Source: Bacteroidaceae bacterium (GTDB taxonomy: Bacteria; Bacteroidota; Bacteroidia; Bacteroidales; Bacteroidaceae). From it: a stretch of DNA of 12,940 bases. Location of the stretch: the NCBI GenBank assembly GCA_023227685.1, contig JALNVG010000059.1:1-12940 (forward strand). Reading direction: 5' to 3'. Shown here piece after piece: positions 1 to 6,609 of the stretch. Position 1 is the first letter of the stretch; every line of letters begins with the position of its first letter. Position numbers and translations under genes: made by a program. Below the pieces are notes generated by a model. The model was given only the letters and a program-made list of their open reading frames with translations, made no database searches and was not told where the DNA came from.

Positions 1-287
1 TAGAGAGAAGGACTTTTCATCGCCTATTTGGCTAATTGGTTTAATTTTTAATACGAATATTGGTTGACTAATTTATGAATTAACCTCTTAATCCTGGGAT
101 AAGTTCACTTTGGGAAAGTAAGTGTATTTTAGTGTATTAAAATAAAAAAAGCATAGCAAATGGTCTGGTTTTCTTATGCAATTACATTAGTTTTGCAATG
201 CAAAAGTGATCTGTTTACTATGCTTTTTTATTTATCTCAACTCCTTTCGAGAAAGTTTTATATTATTGGGAGTTATGATAATATGGC
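1..287. other. Non-coding stretch at window start
   Basis: I see no convincing gene here. The sequence is AT-rich and contains a short direct repeat (AGTGTATT at 121-128 and 131-138) followed by the long inverted repeat at 145-229, which is listed separately. An open frame from 160 to 384 on the plus strand runs antisense into the metallophosphoesterase 3' end and resembles no known protein, so it is not called. The gene to the left lies outside the window. Confidence 0.6.
145..229. terminator. Long-loop inverted repeat, possible bidirectional terminator
   Basis: A perfect 12-bp inverted repeat, AAAAAAGCATAG at 145-156 and CTATGCTTTTTT at 218-229, encloses 61 nt. Either strand would end in a T-rich run after the stem, as expected of a bidirectional intrinsic terminator serving the minus-strand metallophosphoesterase (stop at 288) and an unseen gene to the left. 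The loop is much longer than usual and contains a smaller pairing (TGCAA at 177-181 with TTGCA at 193-197). A small structured RNA is therefore an alternative. Confidence 0.45.
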
Positions 288-1400
288 TCAATTTTGCTTT
301 GGTGATATATTAATCACTGTAATCTCACTGTCAGTTCCTATTCTCATCGGAGGACCGAAAGTGCCTACACCTTGTGTGACATAAACTTTGGTTGCCCCGT
401 CATGATACAATCCTTTATTATAGGTAAAGAAATAATGGTTGATAATGGTAATCGGAAACATTTGTCCACCATGAGTATGCCCCGCAAGAAATAAATCAAT
501 TCCTTTTTGACGGGCATATTCCACACCGATAGGCGAGTGGTGGAGTAAGATCGAAGGGCGGTCGGGGTCAATGTCTAATTTTGCAAGTATACTCTTTATC
601 GTATGTGCAAGTTTGAATCCATGTATGTCAAATGATTGTTTATCAGCAGTCGTGTTCAAGAGACCGATTAGTTGTATACCTTTATATATAGTCATTTCAT
701 TTTCAAGTACATGCACACCTGTTTGTCTGAGCAATGAATCCACTTTTGTCCACCCGGCATAGATGTCGTGATTGCCTTGAACGGCATAGATGGGTGCGTG
801 GATGTTTTTTAGAGGTGCAATAGTTTGCATGCTCACACGTTGGTTGCCGTCAAACAGATCACCGGTAATAAAGACAACGTCAGGTTTTTGCGCATTTACT
901 ATATCTACGATTTTTTGCAAATAACCGGCGGCTCTGAAGTGTCCCAGATGGATATCGGAGAGCTGAACTGCTTTTATCTTTTGTGGCAGATTCGTCATTG
1001 TGATATTTACTTCTTTGACTATCGGATGCCAAGAATTCCATATACCGTAGGTGGATAGCAGGATGGTGCCTGTTACGGCTATGAGCCCGAATGTTGGAAG
1101 TGATAGCGGAAGGAATAAACGAAATATTTCCGTAGCGATGAGCATAAAGAAATACAACATTAATATACCCAATACGATGGCGGCGGTATCGTAAAGAATA
1201 TCGGCCGTTATCCCGCCTCGATTCATAAAGTATATCAGTCCGAAAGGAGGTAGGAGTGCTGTTGCCCCCAGAATTATCTTTAGCCACGTTGGACATCGGA
1301 GATGGAAGTACTGTGCTGTCTTGGCAGTCATGAATACACCGATTCCGATAAAGACATTGATAATAAGAAATATGAGAAGTAGCAAGAATATAGGTCTCAT
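288..1400 (-). CDS. Membrane-anchored calcineurin-like metallophosphoesterase
   Basis: A 370-residue metal-dependent phosphoesterase. The first ~125 residues hold about four hydrophobic membrane segments (around 3-23, 41-58, 70-92 and 103-120). The catalytic domain follows, with the classic metal-binding blocks in order: SDIH (D149, H151), GDLFDG (D181), GNHD (N210, H211), HHSP (H287, H288) and GHTHGGQ (H308, H310). All metal ligands appear intact. The layout matches the YaeI/YkuE-like membrane phosphoesterases, whose substrates are poorly defined; phospholipid head-group or UDP-sugar lipid cleavage is possible but not shown. The ATG at 1400 lies 14 nt after the dehydrogenase stop, so the two genes are probably co-transcribed. 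The family call is firm; the substrate is unknown. Confidence 0.9.
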   Translation of the reverse strand: MRPIFLLLLIFLIINVFIGIGVFMTAKTAQYFHLRCPTWLKIILGATALLPPFGLIYFMNRGGITADILYDTAAIVLGILMLYFFMLIATEIFRLFLPLSLPTFGLIAVTGTILLSTYGIWNSWHPIVKEVNITMTNLPQKIKAVQLSDIHLGHFRAAGYLQKIVDIVNAQKPDVVFITGDLFDGNQRVSMQTIAPLKNIHAPIYAVQGNHDIYAGWTKVDSLLRQTGVHVLENEMTIYKGIQLIGLLNTTADKQSFDIHGFKLAHTIKSILAKLDIDPDRPSILLHHSPIGVEYARQKGIDLFLAGHTHGGQMFPITIINHYFFTYNKGLYHDGATKVYVTQGVGTFGPPMRIGTDSEITVINISPKQN

Positions 1401-1414
1401 GAAGTTTTTCGGGG

Positions 1415-2236
1415 TTACATTTTTTGAATTTTGCGGATGATCTTGTCAAAACATCTGTCGCTCAATATTCTCCTGAGGAAGATAGACGGTTTGGCCATGT
1501 ATCCTACGGCATATCTGGTGCGTGGTTTGCCGGCATTTACGGCCTCTCTTATAGTTTGTGCTATTATCGAGGGACTTGTTAGTTTGTCGCCGCTGTATAG
1601 TTTAGTCATCTGTCCGGCTACCCGCGTGGCACTATCTGCATAGGCACCGTGAGTTGAAGTTTTCTTTAAATTTTCTGCAGCGATAAGTCCCCAGTCGGTT
1701 TTGATCCCTCCCGGTTCTATTAGAATAACGTCAATACCAAAGGGTGCAACTTCCATGCGGAGACAGTCGGAAAAGCCTTCGACAGCAAATTTTGTGGCAT
1801 GATACCAGGCACCGTATGGTGTATGTATCTTGCCTGCCATAGAGGATATGTTTACTATCTTTCCATAATGATGGGCACGCATCGGTGGGAGCACGAGTTG
1901 TGTCATTCGGGCCAGACCAAAGAGGTTGACGTCCAGTTGGTGGCGGGCTTCACATATAGGAACATCTTCTATCGCCCCATAGGAGCCGTATCCTGCATTA
2001 TTGATCAGAATATCTATCTGTCCCTCTTTCTCCAAAATGGTCTTGACACAGCGGGTCATAGATTCTTCATCGGTTACGTCAAGAGGCAGAATTTGTATGC
2101 CTTGTTTAGATAATTCTTCCATCTTTTCTACGCGGCGGGCAGCACCATAAACATGGAAGCCGTCTTTTATTAACTCAAGAGCGGTTTCTTTTCCGATGCC
2201 GCTACTTGCTCCAGTGATTAATGCTACTTTTTTCAT
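1415..2236 (-). CDS. Short-chain dehydrogenase/reductase (SDR)
   Basis: A 273-residue classical SDR oxidoreductase using NAD(P)H. The Rossmann motif TGASSGIG is at residues 8-15, NNAG at 79-82, the catalytic serine in ISS near 130-132, YHATK at 145-149 (Tyr145 and Lys149), and EPGGIKT at 174-180. The basic residues after the second strand (A-A-R-R, 32-35) favour NADPH, which is an inference. The C-terminal third resembles oxidoreductases acting on lipid-like or steroid-like substrates, but nothing in the sequence fixes the substrate. It is the first gene of a two-gene minus-strand unit and diverges from the inositol-lipid cluster. A 3-ketosphinganine reductase role is conceivable because of that neighbour but is weakly supported. 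Confidence 0.88.
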   Translation of the reverse strand: MKKVALITGASSGIGKETALELIKDGFHVYGAARRVEKMEELSKQGIQILPLDVTDEESMTRCVKTILEKEGQIDILINNAGYGSYGAIEDVPICEARHQLDVNLFGLARMTQLVLPPMRAHHYGKIVNISSMAGKIHTPYGAWYHATKFAVEGFSDCLRMEVAPFGIDVILIEPGGIKTDWGLIAAENLKKTSTHGAYADSATRVAGQMTKLYSGDKLTSPSIIAQTIREAVNAGKPRTRYAVGYMAKPSIFLRRILSDRCFDKIIRKIQKM

Positions 2237-2301
2237 CTATTCTTTATTTATTTGAAGCCACAATAATGTCCGTAATAATTTCAAGTCATTATTCTTATCT
2301 T

Positions 2302-2327
2302 TTACAAAAATATATATATATTTGTAA
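2302..2327. promoter_or_regulatory. AT-rich palindrome with back-to-back -7 elements
   Basis: A 26-bp near-perfect palindrome (7-bp arms TTACAAA/TTTGTAA, one central mismatch pair). It contains a TAnnTTTG match on each strand: TATTTTTG on the minus strand (2312 to 2305), which could drive the dehydrogenase unit with a leader of roughly 60-65 nt, and TATATTTG on the plus strand (2317-2324), pointing toward the inositol-phosphate synthase gene. No good -33 element is seen for either. It could be a divergent promoter or a dimeric regulator site, or simply AT-rich sequence. Confidence 0.4.
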
Positions 2328-2462
2328 GAAAGAAGACTATCTTGATTTATTTTTTCCCGTAGTACAATGAATTCTGAATATGCAGATAGCCACATTGAAA
2401 ATTTTATATATCTGCGAGGTTAATAATAGGCCTTTTATAGCAGGTACTGTTAAAGTCTATTA

Positions 2463-2488
2463 AATAAAGGATTATCTCATCCTTTATT
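2463..2488 (+). other. Small hairpin upstream of inositol-phosphate synthase
   Basis: AATAAAGGA (2463-2471) and TCCTTTATT (2480-2488) form a perfect 9-bp stem with an 8-nt loop. It sits just upstream of the predicted proximal promoter and lacks a clear T-run on the plus strand. If transcription starts at the distal element near 2330, the hairpin would lie in the leader. Otherwise it would be a DNA-level inverted repeat beside the promoter. Confidence 0.35.
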
Positions 2489-2511
2489 AATTATAGTTTA
2501 TAAAAAACTTT

Positions 2512-2519
2512 TATTTTTG
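2512..2519 (+). promoter_or_regulatory. Sigma-ABfr -7 element for the inositol-lipid genes
   Basis: TATTTTTG matches the Bacteroidetes -7 consensus TAnnTTTG exactly. It would place a start site near 2526, giving a leader of about 27 nt before the ATG at 2553. The -33 region is not well matched (only TTAATTA-type sequence at the right distance), so the call rests on the -7 box and its position. Confidence 0.5.
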
Positions 2520-2552
2520 CATACCTTTAGTTTTAAAATAATATATGTAGAA

Positions 2553-3839
2553 ATGAAACAAGAAATTAAACCGGCAGAAGGACGCTTAGGCGTAATGGTT
2601 GTCGGATTGGGAGCTGTCTCAACCACTTTAATGGCTGGTACACTGATGGCTCGAACCGGTAACGGAAAACCTATTGGCTCTATCACACAGATGGCCAAAA
2701 TTCGCATGGAAGACAAAAAAGAAAAATTTGTTAAGGACATAGTCCCTATAGCAAATTTAAATGACATCGTATTCGGTTCTTGGGATATATTTCCCGATAA
2801 CGCGTATGATGCTGCCATACATGCAGAAGTTTTGAGCGAGAAAGATTTGAATAAAGTGAAGGATGAGTTGGTTGCTATCAAACCGTTGCCTGCAGCTTTT
2901 GACCACAATTGGGCAAAGAGGTTAAATGGTACGCACATGAAAACCTCCTCTTCCCGTTGGGATTTGATGGAACAGATTCGCAAAGATATCCGTGACTTTA
3001 AAACAGCCAACAATTGTAATCGTATTGTAGTCCTTTGGGCAGCCAGTACAGAGATTTATATTCCGATGGGGGATGAACATAAATCTCTTGCTTCGTTGGA
3101 AAAGGCTATGAAAGAGAATAATACGAAAGCTGTTTCTCCGAGTATGTGCTATGCTTATGCTGCTATCGCAGAGGGTTGTCCATTTATTATGGGTGCACCA
3201 AATCTATGTGTTGATATTCCTGCAATGTGGGAATTTTCAAAGAAAATGAATGTGCCTATAACAGGTAAGGATTTCAAGAGTGGTCAGACGTTGATGAAAA
3301 CGGTTTTGGCACCGATGTTCAAAATTCGTATGCTGGGTGTGAGCGGTTGGTTCTCTACCAACATTCTGGGTAATCGTGACGGTGAGGTACTTGACGATCC
3401 TGATAACTTTAAGACCAAAGAGGTCAGCAAGTTGTCTGTTATCGACAATATTCTGGAGCCGGATAAATATCCTGATCTTTATGGAAATGTATACCATAAA
3501 GTACGTATTAACTATTATCCTCCTCGCAAAGATAATAAAGAGGCGTGGGATAATATCGATATCTTCGGTTGGATGGGCTATCCGATGCAAATCAAGGTTA
3601 ACTTCCTTTGCCGTGATTCTATCCTTGCCGCTCCTATTGCTCTCGACTTGGTACTCTTTAGCGATTTGGCTAAACGTGCCGGAATGTGCGGAATTCAGAC
3701 ATGGCTATCTTTCTTCTGTAAGAGCCCGATGCACGATCTCGAACATCAGCCTGAGCATGATTTATTTACACAGTGGAGAATGGTAAAACAAACTTTGCGT
3801 GGTATGGTTGGTGAAAAAGAACCTGGATATTTGGACTAA
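2553..3839 (+). CDS. ino1: Inositol-3-phosphate synthase (MIPS)
   Basis: Converts D-glucose-6-phosphate to myo-inositol-3-phosphate with bound NAD, the committed step of inositol synthesis. The product is 428 residues with the glycine-rich nucleotide loop GLGAVSTT at 18-25, GKDFKSGQT at 238-246 (family lysine region), FSTNILGNRDG at 267-277, and the helix around CRDSILAAPIALDLVLF at 353-369, all hallmarks of the family. It is shorter than the eukaryotic enzymes (about 510-530), as prokaryotic forms are. I chose the ATG at 2553. An in-frame TTG at 2517 would overlap the predicted -7 box and adds 12 residues that look like leader. It is the first gene of the inositol-lipid cluster, but a strong hairpin separates it from the next gene. 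Confidence 0.96.
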   Translation: MKQEIKPAEGRLGVMVVGLGAVSTTLMAGTLMARTGNGKPIGSITQMAKIRMEDKKEKFVKDIVPIANLNDIVFGSWDIFPDNAYDAAIHAEVLSEKDLNKVKDELVAIKPLPAAFDHNWAKRLNGTHMKTSSSRWDLMEQIRKDIRDFKTANNCNRIVVLWAASTEIYIPMGDEHKSLASLEKAMKENNTKAVSPSMCYAYAAIAEGCPFIMGAPNLCVDIPAMWEFSKKMNVPITGKDFKSGQTLMKTVLAPMFKIRMLGVSGWFSTNILGNRDGEVLDDPDNFKTKEVSKLSVIDNILEPDKYPDLYGNVYHKVRINYYPPRKDNKEAWDNIDIFGWMGYPMQIKVNFLCRDSILAAPIALDLVLFSDLAKRAGMCGIQTWLSFFCKSPMHDLEHQPEHDLFTQWRMVKQTLRGMVGEKEPGYLD

Positions 3840-3871
3840 TGTAATGATGATGATCTTTTGATTTAAATATT

Positions 3872-3908
3872 AAAACTTTCCCCTTTTTTTATATAAGGGG
3901 AAAGTTTT
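3872..3908 (+). terminator. Strong hairpin after MIPS, terminator or attenuator
   Basis: A perfect 14-bp stem, AAAACTTTCCCCTT (3872-3885) with AAGGGGAAAGTTTT (3895-3908), and a 9-nt T/A loop. The stem ends in TTTT followed by GTTGTATATATA, so the U tract is short. It lies 32 nt after the MIPS stop and 35 nt before the PgpA-like start. Partial termination or mRNA processing could set the first gene's expression apart from the downstream membrane enzymes. Confidence 0.6.
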
Positions 3909-3943
3909 GTTGTATATATAGGGTAGATTAATAATATAATTTA

Positions 3944-4417
3944 ATGAAACAACCATCTTTCTTTTCTGTATTTATAGGTACAGGCTTCGGCTCTGGCTAT
4001 TTTCCCAAGGCTCCAGGTACTGCCGGTGCGTTTGTAGCCACGGCTATTTGGTTCCTCTTATCTCTTATACTTCCGTTTAACCTTTTATGGATGGTTACCG
4101 CGGTATTGATCGTTGTTTTTGCGGTGCTTGGCATCTGGGCAGGCAATGTGTTGGAGCAGTATTGGGGGAAAGATCCGAAGAGATTGGTTGTTGATGAAAT
4201 GGTCGGGGTATGGATCCCGTTGTTAATTGTGCCTGCTGATAATCTATGGTATGTATTGGGAGCTTTTATCTTATTCCGCTTCTTTGATATACTTAAACCT
4301 TTGGGTATCAGAAAAATGGAAAGTTTCAAAGGTGGTGTAGGAGTGATGATGGATGATGTATTGGCAGGTATTTACAGCTTGGTCGTGTTGTTTATTGTAA
4401 GATGGCTAATTGGATAA
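3944..4417 (+). CDS. PgpA-like phosphatase, probable phosphatidylinositol-phosphate phosphatase
   Basis: A 157-residue membrane protein of the phosphatidylglycerophosphatase A family. Conserved blocks are G(F)GSGYFPKAPGT at 14-25, VVDEMVG at 82-88 (D84, E85), FRFFDILKP at 111-119, and GGVGVMMDDVLAG at 130-142 (D137, D138). Hydrophobic segments lie near 30-48, 50-66, 87-110 and 140-156. The family removes the terminal phosphate from phosphatidylglycerol phosphate. In this cluster the more likely substrate is phosphatidylinositol-phosphate, giving phosphatidylinositol, as reported for the B. thetaiotaomicron counterpart (from memory). Its last 16 nt overlap the start of the GtrA-like gene, which indicates translational coupling. 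Family is certain, substrate inferred from context. Confidence 0.9.
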   Translation: MKQPSFFSVFIGTGFGSGYFPKAPGTAGAFVATAIWFLLSLILPFNLLWMVTAVLIVVFAVLGIWAGNVLEQYWGKDPKRLVVDEMVGVWIPLLIVPADNLWYVLGAFILFRFFDILKPLGIRKMESFKGGVGVMMDDVLAGIYSLVVLFIVRWLIG

Positions 4418-4908
4418 AACATACGGCAAAGAGAATCTCCGAAAAGGGAGGTTTTTTTATGTTTCTGAGGGCTCAGCTTTCGGCGCAGATGGCTACTATC
4501 ATAGATTTTGCGGTGACTCTTTTGTTGGTGAATGGCTTTGAAGTTTATTATTTATATGCTACATTTGTAGGATCAATTTATGGCGGTGTGGTTAATTGTA
4601 TCATCAACTATAAATGGACATTTAAGCGTAGTGATGTTAAAATGCGCCATGTGGTTTTCAAGTTCATATTGGTTTGGATAGGTAGTATATGGCTTAATAC
4701 GTGGGGAACTTTTTTCTTTACCGAGTTGATGGGCGAGTTGCCATGGGTGAAAGATACCTTAAGACTGTATTTTACCGATTATTTTATATTTCCAAAATTA
4801 GTTGTGGCTATAATTGTTGCTTTAATTTGGAATTATAATATGCAACGTTTGTTTGTCTACAGAAACTTGAATATCTTTGAGCTCTTTAAGAAAAAAGAGA
4901 AAGATTGA
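4402..4908 (+). CDS. GtrA-like small membrane protein
   Basis: A 168-residue protein with about four membrane segments (near 28-46, 53-69, 84-105 and 127-145) and a basic C-terminal tail. The NYKWTF block at 69-74 after the second segment and the WNYNMQRLFVY block at 143-153 after the last are typical of GtrA/DPMS-flippase-like proteins, which are thought to move or assist polyprenyl-linked sugars across membranes. Here no glycosyltransferase is adjacent; the gene is embedded between inositol-lipid enzymes and overlaps the phosphatase gene by 16 nt. A role in flipping or presenting an inositol-lipid intermediate or a glycan added to it is my inference. A later ATG at 4459 (Met20) is a possible alternative start. 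Confidence 0.85.
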   Translation: MANWIKHTAKRISEKGGFFMFLRAQLSAQMATIIDFAVTLLLVNGFEVYYLYATFVGSIYGGVVNCIINYKWTFKRSDVKMRHVVFKFILVWIGSIWLNTWGTFFFTELMGELPWVKDTLRLYFTDYFIFPKLVVAIIVALIWNYNMQRLFVYRNLNIFELFKKKEKD

Positions 4909-4927
4909 AATCAGATAAAAATAAGAT

Positions 4928-5614
4928 ATGAATTACAGAGATTGGTTACAAAAGATAATTTATAAGATTATCAATCCGTTAGTAAATGGAATGATTAAAG
5001 TAGGAATCACTCCGAATATTATTACAACAATAGGCTTTTTATTGAATATTGTTGCTGCCGGCATACTTGTTTATGCAAGCCTTTATGCTGATGCGTGTGC
5101 TTATTCGTGTTTAGGCTGGGCCGGTGGTATTATATTATTTGCCGGTTTGTTTGATATGATGGACGGGCGTGTGGCACGTATGGGGAATATGTCTTCAACA
5201 TTCGGGGCCTTTTATGATTCCGTACTTGATCGCTATAGCGAGTTGTTTACTTTGTTCGGCATAACTTATTTCTTGTTTATGAATTCTTATCCTATTTATT
5301 CCGTTATCTCTTTTTTTGCATTGATCGGTTCATTGATGGTAAGTTATGTCCGTGCCCGTGCCGAAGGACTTGGCATTGAATGCAAGGTTGGTTTTATGCA
5401 ACGGCCGGAACGTGTGGTATTGACGAGTCTCGGTGCTTTGTTTTGTGGTATTTTTAGTGATACAACGGCATTTGATCCTATTCTTATTTTAATGGTTCCA
5501 TTGACGCTCGTTGCTGTCTTGGCCAATGTTACTGCTTTTGTACGTGTCAAGCATTGCTATGTAGTGATGAAGATGAATGAGAGGAATAAAAAGAATGAAG
5601 AAATCTCGGATTAA
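4928..5614 (+). CDS. CDP-alcohol phosphatidyltransferase, probable phosphatidylinositol-phosphate synthase
   Basis: A 228-residue integral membrane enzyme. It carries the complete CDP-alcohol phosphotransferase signature D76-x2-D79-G80-x2-A83-R84-x8-G93-x3-D97-x3-D101, whose aspartates bind metal and the CDP-lipid. Further conserved stretches are YVRARAEGLG at 140-149 and QRPERV at 158-163. Such enzymes transfer a phosphatidyl group from CDP-diacylglycerol to an alcohol. With an inositol-phosphate synthase upstream and a PgpA-like phosphatase in the same cluster, inositol-phosphate is the likely acceptor, as in mycobacteria and in the B. thetaiotaomicron locus. It starts 19 nt after the GtrA-like stop and ends 6 nt before the PAP2 gene, so co-transcription is very likely. 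Confidence 0.93.
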   Translation: MNYRDWLQKIIYKIINPLVNGMIKVGITPNIITTIGFLLNIVAAGILVYASLYADACAYSCLGWAGGIILFAGLFDMMDGRVARMGNMSSTFGAFYDSVLDRYSELFTLFGITYFLFMNSYPIYSVISFFALIGSLMVSYVRARAEGLGIECKVGFMQRPERVVLTSLGALFCGIFSDTTAFDPILILMVPLTLVAVLANVTAFVRVKHCYVVMKMNERNKKNEEISD

Positions 5615-5620
5615 AATAGG

Positions 5621-6559
5621 ATGATGAAGCAATCAATGCATTTACCTTCAGTGAAGGAGTCTTTTATAGTAATTGGTATATTTTTGGTTTATTTGTTGTT
5701 GACTTCAGTGTATATCGGACTTCGTCCCGAGCATTTGATACTGACAGGACTTTTTTTTATTTTGTTTTTTACAGGATTGTCTACACGTAAGTTGGCAGTG
5801 GCTTTGTTGCCATTTCTTATATTCGGTATGTCTTATGATTGGATGCGCGTTTGCCCTAATTATGAAGTTAATCCGATAGATGTGAGTGGATTGTATCATT
5901 TGGAGGAGTCTCTATTTGGTATTATGGATAAGGGCGTTTTGATGATACCATCTAAATATTTTGTTATCCATCATTGGGCTGTGGCCGACTTTTTTGCCGG
6001 TGTTTTTTATCTTTGTTGGGTACCTGTTCCTATTGCATTCGGTCTCTGGTTGTTTTTTACGAAGTCACATTCTGTCTATCTTCGTTTTTCAATGACTTTT
6101 TTGCTGGTCAATTTGATAGGCTTTGTTATTTACTATATTCATCCTGCTGCGCCACCTTGGTATGCATTGAAGTATGGATTTCAACCGATATTAAATACCC
6201 CCGGGAATATGGGAGGGTTAAGTCATTTCGATGATATGACGGGACTTTCTGTCTTTGCATCAATCTACGGGCGTAATGCCAATGTTTTTGCTGCTATTCC
6301 TTCATTGCATTCATCTTATATGGTTGTTACGTTGGCTTATGCAATTGTTAGAAAATGTAAATGGCCGGTTATCACATTGTTCACCATCATTATGCTTGGC
6401 ATATGGGGAACTGCGGTATACACTTCACAGCACTATATAATAGATGTATTGTTGGGTATCAGTTGTGCATTGGTTGGGATTTTCCTCTTTGAAGTTATAT
6501 TGATGAGGCTGCCTGCTTTTCATCGTTTCTTTGAAGAGTATGACAATTATATCAAATAA
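5621..6559 (+). CDS. PAP2/AUR1-like inositol phosphorylceramide synthase
   Basis: A 312-residue polytopic membrane protein of the PAP2 (type 2 phosphatidic acid phosphatase) superfamily. The motifs resemble fungal AUR1 more than ordinary phosphatases: YYIHPAAPPW at 171-180, AIPSLHS at 225-231 with His230, and TSQHYIIDVLLG at 268-279 with His271 and Asp275, the catalytic triad of AUR1-type enzymes. At least six hydrophobic segments are evident. The expected reaction moves phosphoinositol from phosphatidylinositol to ceramide, giving inositol phosphorylceramide and diacylglycerol. Bacteroides make sphingolipids, so the acceptor should be available, but ceramide genes are not in this window. It is the last gene of the cluster, 6 nt after the previous stop; ATG at 5621 or 5624 are both possible starts. 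Confidence 0.9.
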   Translation: MMKQSMHLPSVKESFIVIGIFLVYLLLTSVYIGLRPEHLILTGLFFILFFTGLSTRKLAVALLPFLIFGMSYDWMRVCPNYEVNPIDVSGLYHLEESLFGIMDKGVLMIPSKYFVIHHWAVADFFAGVFYLCWVPVPIAFGLWLFFTKSHSVYLRFSMTFLLVNLIGFVIYYIHPAAPPWYALKYGFQPILNTPGNMGGLSHFDDMTGLSVFASIYGRNANVFAAIPSLHSSYMVVTLAYAIVRKCKWPVITLFTIIMLGIWGTAVYTSQHYIIDVLLGISCALVGIFLFEVILMRLPAFHRFFEEYDNYIK

Positions 6560-6572
6560 AAAAAAGAAAAAG

Positions 6573-6605
6573 AAAAGGCGGCTTATTAAATATAGGCCGC
6601 CTTTT
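6573..6605. terminator. Bidirectional intrinsic terminator
   Basis: AAAAGGCGGC (6573-6582) and GCCGCCTTTT (6596-6605) form a perfect 10-bp GC-rich stem with a 13-nt loop. It lies in the 50-bp gap between the convergent PAP2 and RNase G genes. T-rich sequence follows the stem in both directions (an extra T on plus, a long T/C tract on minus), so it can serve both units. Confidence 0.85.
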
Positions 6606-6609
6606 TCAA

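Larger units (their letters stand above)
2237..2552. other. Divergent intergenic region
   Basis: This 316-bp gene-free stretch separates the minus-strand dehydrogenase from the plus-strand inositol-phosphate synthase. It holds the AT palindrome at 2302-2327, a small hairpin at 2463-2488 and a sigma-ABfr -7 match at 2512-2519. No further open frame of interest was found on either strand. Confidence 0.6.

Noticed and set aside
160..384. 74-codon plus-strand open frame
   Set aside because: It overlaps the terminator-like repeat and the antisense of the phosphoesterase 3' end, and its product resembles nothing known.
880..1449. 189-codon minus-strand frame overlapping the phosphoesterase
   Set aside because: It lies in another frame of a well-supported gene, and its product is a Ser/Arg/His-rich shadow without motifs.
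2517..2552. In-frame TTG extension of MIPS
   Set aside because: It overlaps the predicted -7 box, and the ATG at 2553 gives a normal N-terminus.
2498..3013. 171-codon minus-strand frame antisense to MIPS
   Set aside because: MIPS has clear family motifs in this stretch; the antisense product has none.
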